From Euonymus europaeus (Eukaryota > Streptophyta > Magnoliopsida > Celastrales > Celastraceae), in assembly GCA_963580455.1 (NCBI GenBank), contig OY756972.1, positions 2,743,001-2,807,000 of the forward strand: 64,000 nucleotides of DNA, read 5' to 3'. A program made the position numbers and the translations under genes. The notes under the pieces are model-generated. The model worked only from the letters and a program-made list of their open reading frames with translations. It ran no database searches and was not told where the DNA came from. Position 1 is the stretch's first letter. Each line of letters opens with the position of its first letter. Shown here one piece after another: positions 15,294-27,393 of the stretch.

Positions 15294-16858
15294 GGGAAAT
15301 TTGTGGATTTGACCCATTTTCATAACCAATTTAGCTATCTAACCCTCATTTCAGATTTTTTAAAAACTAACCCTTTTGGCTAAGGAAAAGTCATTCATGC
15401 CCTCCCTCTCATTTCCCCCTAAAACAATAAAATCAAATAATTAAATGAAAAAAAATTAAAAACTGGGTATGGAATACGAACTGTTCACTTACGGTTAACC
15501 CACGAACTTCCCGATTTAGTGTTCACCTCCCTCCACTAACCAAATGATTTCGCGAGCCAACTAAACGGCAGAGAAGACTCGACGGCGCTCGGTTTCTTCA
15601 GCCAACAGTTATCTGATTGTAAAGAACGAGTCGACGGTTGGTTTGTTCATCAAGGTTCGTTCTAACCATTTGAAAATGCAATGCGTTAGAAATGGAGTTA
15701 GGTTTGTGGTAACTGCATGTTACCACATAAAACAGTAAGCGCCACCACAATCATAAAACTTAACACCATTCTAAACCAAATATTACAATGTTCAAAACCA
15801 ATATTCATACTATTCTCAACCAAAAATTCTCAACCACATAAAACAGTAAGCGCCACCACAATCATAAAACTTAACACCATTCTAAACCAAATATTACAAT
15901 GTTCAAAACCAATATTCATACTATTCTCAACCAAAAATTCTCAACCACATAAAACAGTAAGCGCCACCACAATCATAAAACTTAACACCACTCTAAACCA
16001 AATATTACAATGTTCAAAACCAATATTCATACTATTCTCAACCAAAAATTCTCAACCACATAAAACAGTAAGCGCCACCACAATCATAAAACTTAACACC
16101 ATTCTAAACCAAATATTACAATGTTCAAAACCAATATTCATACTATTCTCAACCAAAAATTCTCAACCACATAAAACAGTAAGCGCCACCACAATCATAA
16201 AACTTAACACCATTCTAAATCAAATATTACAATGTTCAAAACCATTATTCATACTATTCTCAACCAAAAATTCTCAACCACATAAAACAGTAAGCGCCAC
16301 CACAATCTCTTCACCATAACTCGCAATCTATCATAACAATGTTCCAAAGCACCACGAAAATGTACTACTCAGTGACCAAAACTCCGAGAAATTGAAGAAA
16401 AATAAATAAATGTAGGAAGCAACAGTAATATAGATCTGGGAAAAAAAGTCATGAGGGTAGAGGAAGTTAACTGTATATTGTCCGATCAACGAAGAAACAA
16501 AACAAAGCTTGAGAGTTGGAGAGATGTGGCAAAAACAGATTCGAGTTTCTGAACTGTGCGAAGAAGCTTGAGGAGCTGCAGTACATGTGGTCCAAACAAA
16601 ACTTTGAGTTGCTCAATCGGAGCACTTGCCGTCACAGTCCTCCGCCGGATGTCGAAAAATGGGTTTCTGGGTCATCGTGCTCAGTGCATGTCTGAAAATG
16701 GATTTTATCAATTCATTTTTCAAGGAAGGGAAATGAGAAGTGAGAGGGAGGGCATGAATGACTTTTCCTTAGCTAAAAGGGTTAGTTTTTAAAAATTCTG
16801 AAATGAGGGTTAAATAGCTAAAATGGTTATGAAAATGGGTCAAATCCACAAATTTCCC
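15294..16858. mobile_element. Non-autonomous Mutator-like element (MULE)
   Basis: A 1565-bp element with long terminal inverted repeats: 15294-15411 and the reverse complement of 16741-16858 match over 118 bp with four mismatches by my count. Both ends begin GGGAAATTTGTGGATTTGAC. The flanks GCAATCGCA (15285-15293) and GCGATCGCA (16859-16867) are a 9-bp duplication with one mismatch, the size typical of Mutator transposition. No transposase is present. The interior holds a 111-bp tandem array (15723-16307) and about 800 bp of unique sequence. I could not identify a captured host gene fragment by eye, so Pack-MULE status is open. Confidence 0.85.
15723..16307. repeat. 111-bp tandem array, 5.3 copies, inside the MULE
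   Basis: Units begin CCACATAAAACAGTAAGCGC at 15723, 15834, 15945, 16056, 16167 and 16278, exactly 111 bp apart; the sixth is a 30-bp partial. Copies differ at only a few positions (for example ATTCTAAAC/ACTCTAAAC and CCAATATTC/CCATTATTC), so amplification is recent. Because 111 is divisible by three, one frame stays open as 37-aa repeats, but that is an arithmetic consequence and no coding is claimed. Confidence 0.95.
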
Positions 16859-16867
16859 GCGATCGCA

Positions 16868-19719
16868 AGCTTATCAGAGAAGCGAACTAGCAGTCAAACA
16901 ACGGACTACAGAGCTACAAGTTGATACTTGATAGCATTATATTGGGTCTGGGCTAGCCCATGATTTGGCTAAACGAGCCGCGGATGTTGAATGGGCCGGA
17001 TGCATTATGTAATCTGTGGTCGAGTTGATTTAGGTGTTTCATTTTTGTAATTAAAAGCATTTATTATTTTATTTGCTTAGAATTTAATTTATTGGTCGAC
17101 AATTAGTGGAATGCAATTGGGAGAATACAACCACTAGATTTTTTTTTTATTTCTTTTTAAGTAAACGACAACAACTCATGCAACTACAAATTTGTCTTCT
17201 CAATATTTGATAGTCGAAACTGGAGTCATTAGTCACACGCATAAAGATTTAGACAAGATAAATTAGACAAAAATTCAGCACGTGACTATAAAATATTGTT
17301 TTTGGTGAAAATTAAATTCAAAATCTTTCGAGTGCATACGGTTTGATCTCGGAAAAATTAACCAACTAAACTATCACTCAATCCAGATGATTAATCACTA
17401 GGAATACGATTCAATTCAAGCAGGGATTAATTGTGGGCAATGGTTAACAATTTATTAGGCTTAATGAAGAACAGAATAAAACAAGGCCCAAAATTAAATC
17501 CCATCATCTTACGGCTTCTTACAATCTGACGGTGCCGATACATGGAGCAGGACAAGAGTTGTGCAAGTGCTCGTATTAAACAAAACCTCTAAAAGGTAAA
17601 AGCGGAGAAAGCCAAATGCGAAAGATAAGTCCATCAGTCGCTTTTTATGATCAGTGCGGCGTCGCTTTAGTAATTCCATCCCGACCAGCCAACCACCCAG
17701 GTCATTTTATTATGATAAATTAATTAGTATAAAACTTGTAAATTGAAATAATTATGTAAAATATATTTACATAATTAATAATTTATCTTCACTCTCTCCG
17801 GGATCTTAATCGAGCCTTTTCATCTTCTTGTTGTGCTTTCACTCTCAGAAATCTGTCTGGATTCTCATTTCATCAAATTCGGGAAATGTAAGTCACTCTA
17901 AACTCGCTTGTTTGGAATGTGAAAGGAATTTGTTGTTTTCCTTGATTTTCTCGGCTACCAAACGGATCTTTGTTGTCGTTGTCCCCGTGTTTTTCTCCCT
18001 GTTTTAATTATCAAGCCTCGTATTTTGCGGTAATTTTATCTTATCTAAGCTTGTTGCTTCGTCTTTGGTTAATATCGTTAGGATTTAATTTGATTTGTAG
18101 TTCTGATTCTTGCATCCCTTGTCAGTTTACTATTCACGAATTTTATGAACGTAATTATTTATAGGTGTCAGGTTGAATTGTGTAAATTCTAAAGCTGATA
18201 ATGGTTCTATCAGCTTAGCAGCTATGGATATGGAAGTAGTTTGTGATTTGATATGACTTTTGAGGTTATGGCTGTTTAAAGATTTCCATTTAATTTTCTG
18301 GGCAACATACCGATCTCTTTCGTTTCGCTGTCGTTCTTTTTTTTCTTTTCTTTGGTTCTTGTTATGCTGTTCGCAAAGCTGGTTGGGATTCGATTTCATT
18401 TGGTTTTACGTTCTTTACATTTGATTTGTAATTCTCAACTGTTTAATCGTTTATAAGAATGATAATAAGACTGACTAATTGTATTTCGCATATATTTTGA
18501 GTGTTTGAAATTTGAAATTTGTTGAAATTGATATGCCTCCTTATTTGATTAGTGTGTTTAATGTTTATCTTGTGAAAGTAGTGAAACTTAATATTCTATT
18601 AATAATTTTCATGGTTTTGCAGTTCGAAAGAGTTCTTGGGAATGTCCTAACCACTTACAGGCTATGTGACTATGTGAGTACATTGGAGTCATGGATTTCA
18701 AATGTACGAGTCTCTATTTGATTCTCTATTTCAAATGTAGATCTCATTTGTTTCCATTCCCATTTCTCCTTATCTGTATGGTTTTATCTTTGTATTGTCT
18801 GTACTTGTTTCGTTTCTCCTAAATCTTGTTAGGATTTCATTTGAGTTGACATCTGAATTCTAATTTTTGCCATCCATAACTGTCTAGTCATTAATAATAA
18901 AATTTATGAAAGTAACTAATTTCAGATTTCTAGTTGAGTGTTTGAATTTTATATATTTTAAGTAATTACTTTTCCTTGTGTTTCCTTATTGATACTCTAA
19001 TATATCTATTCCATGTGTGTGAATTTACCAATTTTGTACGTTCTATGTGATTCAGTTACACATAATATTTTTCATGTGTGAATTTGCAATAAAGCTATAG
19101 ACCTGGAAATATTATAAGCCGTCATTTCTTGATTTTGGTTTGTATATGATGGTTTACGAGTTGTTTATTATTTTTGACAAGGCTCTTCTATTGTCCATTG
19201 AAACCTTTTTTGTATAACCCATTAGATAAAAAAAATTCTTGCATTCGTGTGACTCATGTTTTCATCTTGCCAAGGTTACAATGATTTCTGGTCTTGTTGA
19301 GTTATGAATTTATATGTTAATCTAGAGTCTTCAGGTAAAGGTTTATGAGATAACTATCAAATGGTTCCAATGAGAGTAGTACAGCATGAATTGCTATGTT
19401 CTGAGGTTTGACTTGGTTAGAATCTTGCATGAATAGTTTCAATTGACCCATGCTTAGGAATGTACTTTCGTGGTTAGAAAATGATATGAAATTATTTGGA
19501 TTGCCCCCTGCTAAGAATGTGCTTTGGTTTATAATCTTGTAGGTTCACTCTAGAGATTCGCCTCTTTTTGGTGTTTTTTCACTGTGGGGATTCTTGGACA
19601 AATTTTCTGGTTTCTTTGTTGTAGATGAATGATAGAAGGGACTCTTAACAATAGAAATCCATGCAACTCACAAGATAGAAACATGTTTTGGCTTTAACCT
19701 GCGGACAACAGGAGACACA
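16868..19719. other. Promoter and intron-bearing 5' leader of the F-box gene
   Basis: No coding exon. TGGGCC-like sites lie near 16940-17000. A near-perfect palindrome (AATTATGTAAAATATATTTACATAATT core, two halves of 11 bp) sits at 17750-17776. A leader exon probably ends at 17887, followed by GTAAGT; the matching acceptor TTGTTGTAG ends at 19624, giving a 5' UTR intron of about 1.7 kb (17888-19624). The intron is T-rich and otherwise featureless. Confidence 0.55.
19625..19697 (+). promoter_or_regulatory. Three tiny uORFs in the F-box leader
   Basis: The second leader exon carries three ATGs before the main start, each closed quickly: 19625-19648 (MNDRRDS), 19661-19678 (MQLTR) and 19683-19697 (MFWL). 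They do not overlap each other or the main ORF at 19720. Serial short uORFs usually lower main-ORF translation; the effect here is inferred and depends on the predicted splice at 19624. Confidence 0.5.
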
Positions 19720-21456
19720 ATGTTGTCTGAGAGAATTTCAGGGGAAGAACCTCTTCATCAGGATTTTGAGGCTTTGAGTGTATCAAAACGTCTGGTGAGG
19801 AGTGTCAGCCAGAAGTTGAGGAAGAAGTACCCAAGAGGTGAAGAGGATGAAGACAATAATTTGAGGGGGGTTTCTTTCAAATGTCTTACTATATACAGCA
19901 GGGGTGGGGGCTGTAAAGTAGGTGCTGACACAGGTGAGGAATATGGAGATCCAAGTAGTAGAAGGAGGTCAAGTGCAAGTGAAGAAGGGAAAGGATACAG
20001 GACTATCTGTGGCACAGAGGAAACTGGAGTGGCTTGTTTCTCATATGGGATGAAGGAATTCTGGAAAAAGAACAACCGGAAATATCTTGAACTTGAAGAG
20101 TCTGTACGTAACAGCAGGATGCACATCATTCTTCCAGATGATATTCTTGAGATGTGTTTGGTGAGGCTTCCGTTGGCCAGTCTCATGACTGCCCGCCTTG
20201 TTTGCAAGAAATGGAAGTATTTGACTACCACTTCTCGTTTTTTGCAAATGAGACATGAAGGTTCATATCACAATCCATGGCTATTCCTTTTTGGTACTGT
20301 GAAAAATGGTTATTGCTCTGGGGAGATACATGCCTTAGATGTATCTCAAGACCAGTGGCACAAGATTGATGCGGATATTCTCAAGGGGAGGTTCATGTTC
20401 TCTGTTACCAGTATTCAGGATGACATTTATATTGTCGGAGGTTGCTCTAGCTTGACCAGCTTTGGGAGGGTGGATAGGAGCTATTTCAAGACACATAGAG
20501 GAATGTTGGTTTTCAGCCCTTTAACTAAATCTTGGAATAAAGTGGCGTCTATGAATTATGCCAGATCAATACCGATTTTAGGAATTTCTGAGGTCAGCTC
20601 AATTTGCTCTTCTGTTCAAAGTCGCCATCGACAAGATAGGCGATTTTCCCGCTCACGAATTGGCGGCGTGTCAGATGTTTACGAGGATCCTCACCGGCTG
20701 TCACTTAGGCGTCAGTGCAGAAGTGTTTCCGACGATAATGAAGCTTCATTCTTAGCCTACAGAAAGTCGCACAGGTTTACAAGACAAAAACATGAACAGT
20801 CAAGTGCAAAGGGTTGCAAGAAGTTTGTTTTGATTGCTGTTGGGGGTCTTGGATCCTGGGACGAGCCTTTGGATTCTGCCGAAATTTATGATTCCATTTC
20901 CAATAAATGGACAGAAATCCAGAGGTTGCCGATAGATTTTGGGATTGTTTGTGCTGGGGTTATTTGTAATGGGATGTTTTATGTATATTCGGAGACTGAC
21001 AAGCTTATGGCATATGACATAGACAGGGGCTACTGGATTGGAATCCAGACTTCACCATTCCCTCCCCGCATCCATGAATACTACCCTAAACTTGTCACAT
21101 GTAATGGTAGGCTGTTTATGCTTTCTGTCTCCTGGTGTGAAGGTGATGGTCAAATAGGTCGGAGAAACAAGGCTGTTAGAAAATTATGGGAGTTAGATCT
21201 CATGTATCTCACGTGGATGGAGGTCTCAGTGCATCCCGATGCCCCTATGGACTGGAATGCTGTATTTGTTGCGGACAGAGAGATGATATTTGGGGTTGAA
21301 ATGTTCAAAATATTTGGTCAGGTGTTGGACTTCCTGACCATGTGTAATGTGTCCGATATGGAGACAAATTGGAGCCATGTTTCGAGAAATCAAATGGCTC
21401 ATGAATTGGATGCTTCTTCCTGTGTGACAAAATCAATGGTTGTACTACATCTGTGA
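19720..21456 (+). CDS. F-box/kelch-repeat protein, CFK1-like
   Basis: Putative substrate receptor of an SCF (SKP1-CUL1-F-box) ubiquitin ligase. Intronless coding region, 578 aa. Residues 1-130 are basic and Ser-rich; the F-box is at about 137-178 (ILPDDILEMCLVRLPLAS ... CKKW). Kelch-type beta-propeller blades follow, for example DDIYIVGGCSS, VLIAVGGLGSWDEP and SAEIYDSISNKWTEI, split by a low-complexity Arg/Ser-rich insert (about 298-363). Architecture and length resemble Arabidopsis At5g42350/At5g42360 (CFK1 and its neighbour), which I recall as COP9-signalosome-linked F-box proteins; orthology was not tested. The start was chosen as the first long in-frame ATG after three short uORFs. It converges on the U-box gene downstream. 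Confidence 0.9.
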   Translation: MLSERISGEEPLHQDFEALSVSKRLVRSVSQKLRKKYPRGEEDEDNNLRGVSFKCLTIYSRGGGCKVGADTGEEYGDPSSRRRSSASEEGKGYRTICGTEETGVACFSYGMKEFWKKNNRKYLELEESVRNSRMHIILPDDILEMCLVRLPLASLMTARLVCKKWKYLTTTSRFLQMRHEGSYHNPWLFLFGTVKNGYCSGEIHALDVSQDQWHKIDADILKGRFMFSVTSIQDDIYIVGGCSSLTSFGRVDRSYFKTHRGMLVFSPLTKSWNKVASMNYARSIPILGISEVSSICSSVQSRHRQDRRFSRSRIGGVSDVYEDPHRLSLRRQCRSVSDDNEASFLAYRKSHRFTRQKHEQSSAKGCKKFVLIAVGGLGSWDEPLDSAEIYDSISNKWTEIQRLPIDFGIVCAGVICNGMFYVYSETDKLMAYDIDRGYWIGIQTSPFPPRIHEYYPKLVTCNGRLFMLSVSWCEGDGQIGRRNKAVRKLWELDLMYLTWMEVSVHPDAPMDWNAVFVADREMIFGVEMFKIFGQVLDFLTMCNVSDMETNWSHVSRNQMAHELDASSCVTKSMVVLHL

Positions 21457-22213
21457 AGTCTTTGGCAGGTTTTTCTTCAGACTTCAAACAGAATATCCAA
21501 TGTATCAGGATAATTTTACATTCAATTTGCTGGATATATGCTTGATTCGGGTCATTGGCCTCTGCCTCTCTCTCTGTCTTCAGGCTCTTACAGAGGTAGG
21601 GTTCACTCGTGTAGTTTTCGATGTAATATTCTTTATCGCTGTTCATAAATTGACTCTGATTTCTCATCCTACTATTGTTGCCCACTATAATGTGGAGTTC
21701 TATTCATTCTCTTCATCCAATCTGGTGGCTTCGTGTTGTTAGATTGAGTTGAATTGCAATGTATTTTGATTACTCACCTTTTTATGCCAATGATAATTGG
21801 CTTCGTTGTTGGTAGCGATTATGTTTTTGAGCAGCTTATGAATTTCTTTCGAATTAGCTACTTTTTTTGACCTAGCTAACAGGAGCAAATTGGCATTCCG
21901 CCTTGAGAGTAAAGAAAAATTGCAGGGAATGAATGTTCTGATCAATTTGCAGGTTCAAACCATAGAAAGCACAGGTACGCTATCCAACTCTGGCTAAAGC
22001 TAGAATTTGCAGTCATGTAGAAAAATCTAAATGTATTTAAAACAAATGAATTTCTTACATCAAATAAGAAATGTGTATACAACAATTAACTACCTACAAC
22101 TTACAGTTCACAAGCCAAAACCATAAATGGCCCTAAAACACCTAAGCTCAAAGGACAAAGTACACAAGTCCTTCAACTCATCAAGTGCTGAGAGTGCAAC
22201 ACAGGAAAAAGGC
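21457..22213. other. Convergent 3' UTR region, F-box and U-box genes
   Basis: No gene seen. Both flanking genes end here head-on, so this should hold their 3' UTRs. Open frames across it are short and without family resemblance. Confidence 0.5.
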
Positions 22214-25200
22214 CTATCCCGCATTCGGAAATATGCCGGAGAAATTCGGTATCTTATCTACATGCTTCAGCGCACGCTCGGCAATCTGCCTGGTTCGGTA
22301 GTCAGCATGCTGGAAAGCATCAACAAGTGCTGTAATCAGATTTGGATCTCCAGAAACATCATATGCTATACCATCAGTCCTCAAAAGCCTCTCAACAGCC
22401 CAAACTGCCCTCCTCCTCAGGTTTTCTGTCGGTTTCTCGCGTAGGAGATCAAGTATAGGCCTAATACCATCTACCTCGTCCAAAACTTGCACCCCCTGTT
22501 CTATATCAACCCCATCATCCAATAAAGTAGATAGCGCTGCAAGTGCTGCCTCAACTACCTTCTCATTCCGGTGATCTAAAAGTGCAATCAACTTCACCAC
22601 AGCTTGCCCTTCTAAAAGGCAAAATGTTTCCTTCAGCGAACATATTCCACGGTGAAGCCGGCACGAACCACTTATGAAAGTCTGTTTACTAAAACATGGA
22701 AAAATTGAAGCACAAAAGCCAGGTGCTGGCAAATGAGGCAATCTCGTCAAGTTCTTGGATTCTTGGGATAAGTTTTCCAATGCCATGGCAGATACCATCT
22801 GTACATTGTCAAGTCCATTGGACTGAAGCAGTTCAGTAAATAGGGCAGTAAGATTGTGCTCACGGCAGAATGCAATGGCATCAGGCTCATCAGCCAAGAC
22901 AAATGTAACCCTGGCAAGAACCCTGACAAGTCCTTCCAAGTACGGTGTCATAAAGCGGGTGCCCCTCATCTCTCCTTGCCGGATCTGTACCACTCTATTG
23001 GTGATCAGCCGAAAGGAACCTTCATCTAGCATCTGCCGCGCGAGGCCCAAATCCCTTTCCGGTAGTTCAGCTAAAAGTCCTGCAGCCGCTGCCTGCTCTT
23101 CAGTGATTCCTATATTTTCTGATATGACACTAATTAGATTGCCAAGCTGCCCAACCATGCCACGCAGGGCATCAGCTAGTTCCTGACCCATGTGTGGAGA
23201 GAGATTCTGGAGAAGTTTTATGGAAGCTAGTTGCAAATCCCTTTGGGGAGCTTCGATGAACTGAACCAAACTGATAGTAGCACCTGAGCTTTTAATGGCA
23301 GCAACAACACTCAAAACAGTGAACTGAGAACTCGTCAAACCATCAAGAACCTGAAGAAGTTTACATTCAATAGCTGGACCAGTGTTGCTAATTAGATGGA
23401 GTAGGTTATGGACTATTTCTTCCGAAACCAGAGTCTGGTGGTTAGGACCAACAGGGATGGAATCGAAGTCATATCCTGAGTGCACAACATTAGCGAGAAT
23501 TGTTGCAGATACCTCTTTCAATCGCGTGGGAAGCTGATTTGTGCCAACAGTAAAGAGGTCCTCGATGAGAGGGGGAAGAATTCCGGATTCAATCAACACT
23601 TTGGCACTTGGATCAGAAGATGAAATTTGGTTAAGAGCTTTCAAAGCAGCTTCTCTTGACTGCATGTTACCACTTTTCATAATATCAATCAGAGATGGAC
23701 CCACAGTTTTAGCCACGAGGATTTTCACGTCGTTGTTCAAAACCAGATCACCAAGGAATGAGGCCATGGAAAGTTTTGTTTCTAGTGAGCCTGCAGGCAT
23801 TCATTCTAATGCATGATTAAGCAGAGTAACACAATGTTTATATAAATGTTGAGAACAGACCTTGGAAGTTCAGAGTACCAAGAACAAACCATTAAGGACT
23901 AAAAAAAATTATAAACCGATCATTAAGAAAGCGTACATTATTCTGATAACCAAGACTAAGAAAATAACAAAAGGCGTAGGGGTTGCAGATGAAGCTACAA
24001 CTGTGGATTCTTCAAAAGAGTGGCATGTACCAACATCTACATGTATGACACAGCGAGCTTCAAGTAGAAAATAGGATGTCTGTAAAGAATTTGGGATTCA
24101 CAGATGATGCAAAACTGTTAATCTTGTGGATTCTTTCATTTGTTAAATCTACCAATGTTTGATATTAGAGGCAAAATGTTTTTTTTAAGTTCCACTTCTA
24201 GTTTTTGTTGACAAAATGTTATCTCCCAAAAGAACAAGAAAAACTCTACAGAAAATATAAATGCATCTCAAAGGAATATCAGCAACCATGGAAAACATTA
24301 TAACTTCTGTAACACAAAAATACAGAACATATTCATGTGTTTTCTACCATTAAATAACAAAGGACCACGATGAGTTTTGTAACAAAAAGAGGGAAGCATT
24401 GTGAAGAGCAAAAGAAATGTTGAGGTATATGAGGATAGCACAAGCACCTTCAAGGATTTGGTTGAGAAGAGGCTGCAATCTGCCATTTTCAGCCATCTTT
24501 TGCACATTGGTCTCACACCTCTCCAGATTTTCCAATATTTTGTCGGCTTTCTCAACAGTCAAAATATTTTCTGATTTGCTGCTTGCCATCCCCACCAAAA
24601 TAAGAATTGCTCCATTGACTGAGCCAATCTTCTCACACAGGACGTCAGACTTGGAGAGCTCGTACAGCAAAGAAACAGCTTCCTCTCTATCTTTGGATTT
24701 CTCATGAGACAATAACTTAACGATAGTTCGCACGGTCTCTCCCTCAGCCAGTATTGCCTGCAAAATGACAAAAAATCCATCATTATGCAGCAGTGAGAAC
24801 AATTAGGCTATTACATCACATATAGAAAATATAAAAATCAGCAAGCCTTTAATGACCTTATTATCAGCATCTTCCTCAACCACAACTCGAAGGGTTTCAA
24901 GAGCTCTACACCGAACTTTCCTGCTGCTACTCTTCAACAAGTCAATAATCATAGGTATTAACTCAGCATTTTGTACAACATGTTTATTTGATCGGCTTTT
25001 TTGCCAAACATACTGGACATACTTCAAAGAATGCAAAACATCACTTTCTGGACTGGCTAGATTCAATGACTGACGAGCCAAATCAAGCTGAACAGCTTCA
25101 TTCCTAGCAGTCCACTCTTCGATGGTGTTCCGCAGAGCTATACTGGGCTTCTGCTCTGTACTTCGTAATTCTTTGCGACTCAATGGGCAAAGTGGCATCC

Positions 25201-25411
25201 GGCCACTCTCTTTGCATTCCTTGAACCACTTCTGAATCGCTTCACGTTCGAAAGTCTGCCCATTTTCTAAGGTGACAGGATCTCGCATAACTTGCTTAGT
25301 CAAAGGGCAGACAAATGAATCATAAATAGGCTCAATGTGCAGTCTCTCAAATTGACCACTCCCGTCTGACTGGCTACCAAAGTTATAACTTTCATCCCAG
25401 CCCTCAGCCAT
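22214..25411 (-). CDS. U-box/ARM E3 ubiquitin ligase, PUB43/PUB44 (SAUL1)-like
   Basis: E3 ligase with an N-terminal U-box and ARM repeats. Coding exons: 25411-24857, 24757-24448, 23790-22214; 813 aa, close to the roughly 800 aa of SAUL1. U-box about 31-105: YDSFVCPLTKQVMRDPVTLE, GQTFEREAIQKWF, CPLSRKEL. ARM repeats fill most of the rest, and the protein ends HVDKIPNFSGIFP, matching my memory of PUB43/44. SAUL1 represses premature senescence and feeds immune signalling at the plasma membrane; that role is inferred here. The Met at 25411 was chosen because a splice acceptor (TTTCTTGTAG, exon from 25428) lies just upstream, so the longer upstream open frame is intronic. The first coding intron uses a weaker donor, AAG|GTCATT. 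Confidence 0.93.
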
Positions 25412-27393
25412 GTGAACTAAGTTACCCGCTACAAGAAAGTAATATTGGAAAAAATGGTAAATGGGTCTACCGGCACTCATTACGACAATACTTACCAAAA
25501 GCGGAAAAAAGCCATCAATTTTAGAGTTCAGAAAGCAAAGGAATTTAGTTAACGAAAATCAATGGTTTGTGTAAGATAGTCAGATGCAAGATTTTTCAAC
25601 TTGCATTATTCCGGGTGAAGGAAGTCCTACAAAATGAAACAACTACCAATCAAGTAAAAATGGTCCTCCTAAGATCCAAAATAACCAACATAAAGATAAA
25701 CGACAAAGGAAAACTGTGAGTATGAGAAATTAATCAAATTGGGCATGAACCCTGCACTTAAAAAAATTAAGAGTTCGAGAAAAACACAAATTTGAAGGGA
25801 AAAAAAATCCACCCAAAGTGGGCTGCAGATTGTATCGCAGAAGGAGTTGGAATCAATCGAAGTAAGAAGTACTCCATAATCTGGCTAAGACACTCCAAAA
25901 TAACCAATTTCACATTTGGATCACTTTCCCTTAACAGATATCACTTCTAAAATTGCAGTCAAACACAACTCCTCCAATTACATAAACCTCAGTTTCATCT
26001 CCTTAAATCAACATTACCCAGATGTGCCACAACATCAAAGACAAGAAATGACAAAAGACAAACCTAACAGATAAATGATGAAACCTCTTCAATGACCAAA
26101 GCCCCTTAAAGCCAATTGTGGACTCCTCGAGAGAAATAGCTTCCAGAATCAAATTCTTCTTCTTCCATTCAGCGACCAACAAAAAGAAAAGATAAACAAA
26201 AATATGGGTTTTCTTTGTAGTCGGTTTTGTAGGAGTTAGAAACGAGAGAGAGAGAGAGAGGGAGAGAGGGAAAGAGAGAGAGAGGGCTTTAGAGGAAGAG
26301 AACGAGAAATTTAAGGGTTTTCCTTTGAGTGGGAGAAACCTCAGCAAGAACCAGACGAATTACAACAAGATATTAAAAAAACCAATAACAGACAAGAACA
26401 TGTTGACTATTCCTTCTTAAGGAATAGTCTTTGATTCAATCCGAGAGAGAGAGAGAGCGAGAGAGAGAGAGAGCGAGAGAGAGAGCGAGAGAGAGAGGGG
26501 ATGTATGTGGAGCTGGACAGTCACCTGCCAGAGACCCACCAAGCTTGAATTGCATGGACAAGGACAAGAAAAATTAACTACCGACAATTGTCTCATACCC
26601 TCGTTTGAAAGAAGAAGAAAAACCACTGCCGCATAACAGAAACGAAACGGTGCGTTTAGGTTAAAGCAACGATTATTTTCTTTTAGGATTGCCAGGGCCC
26701 TAAAAAATGTGAAGAAAAAAAATCGTGTTCCACTGAAGTCTGAACTGTATTGTAATGGCAAACATGGTGTTGAAGTTGTTCTCCAGTGATGGATTAGTCT
26801 GTTCCCCACCACGGATAATAAAGCTCATCAAGTAATAAAAGTCAAATTCCCATATATTTTAATGTCCTTATAGTAAGGCATCATCATGGTTTATCCAGTG
26901 TCTAATCAATATGAAAGTTTAGGATCACACAAAAGGTGCTAAAAATACAAGAACTCCTGACTTAACAGAATCATTACACATCCCTGAGTACCAAATGGGA
27001 TTAATGGCAGCAGAGATGAGAAGGAAACAAGTTGGTAAAATAACAGTTGAATCTTAATCAAGTGATGATTTGTGACAGTAAAGAAGGATCAGCATGAGAA
27101 GACTTGGGTGTAAAAAATACACCACAGTTGACATGTCTTGGCACGCACAGCACTTGGTGTTTGTGTGTGGCCAAAGTATAGTTTGGTTCCTCCAAAGAAT
27201 TTTGACATCTTGCAAGTCTCCAGTAGAGAAAGACCTACATTTCCTGCGAGGAAAGTGCCAAATATGATATTTTCAGGATCCCTTATAGACATTGTTTGAA
27301 AGCATCATATTGCAAGGAAACAATCGTTCACTTACCATCATTCCATACTGCTTCCAACTTCGACATATGAGCTTGTGAACAAGCCCAATGAAT
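25412..27393. other. U-box gene leader and promoter, with GA microsatellites
   Basis: No coding exon. The U-box leader is probably spliced: a leader exon ending about 26064 (CTGTTAG|GTTTGT on the minus strand) joined to 25428. Two GA/CT-rich tracts, 26243-26286 and 26443-26500, lie in the leader/promoter; such tracts are common in plant 5' UTRs. The left part, 27000-27393, is probably the 3' UTR of the AIRIM-like gene. Confidence 0.55.
26443..26500. repeat. (GA)n microsatellite with GAGC interruptions
   Basis: Mostly GA dinucleotides with regular GAGAGC breaks, upstream of the U-box gene on its antisense strand (so CT-rich on the sense strand). A second purer tract is at 26243-26286. Possible GAGA/BPC-factor sites; the function is an inference. 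Confidence 0.85.

Noticed and set aside
15723..16307. CRISPR-like spaced repeats
   Set aside because: The units are contiguous 111-bp tandems without unique spacers, and the genome is plant.
15717..16319. 200-aa open frame of 37-aa repeats
   Set aside because: The frame is open only because the repeat unit is 111 bp and stop-free in one phase; it lies inside a non-autonomous MULE and has no domain.
25412..25498. N-terminal extension of the U-box ORF
   Set aside because: The extension is upstream of a splice acceptor and lacks family resemblance; MAEGWDES from 25411 is the better start.
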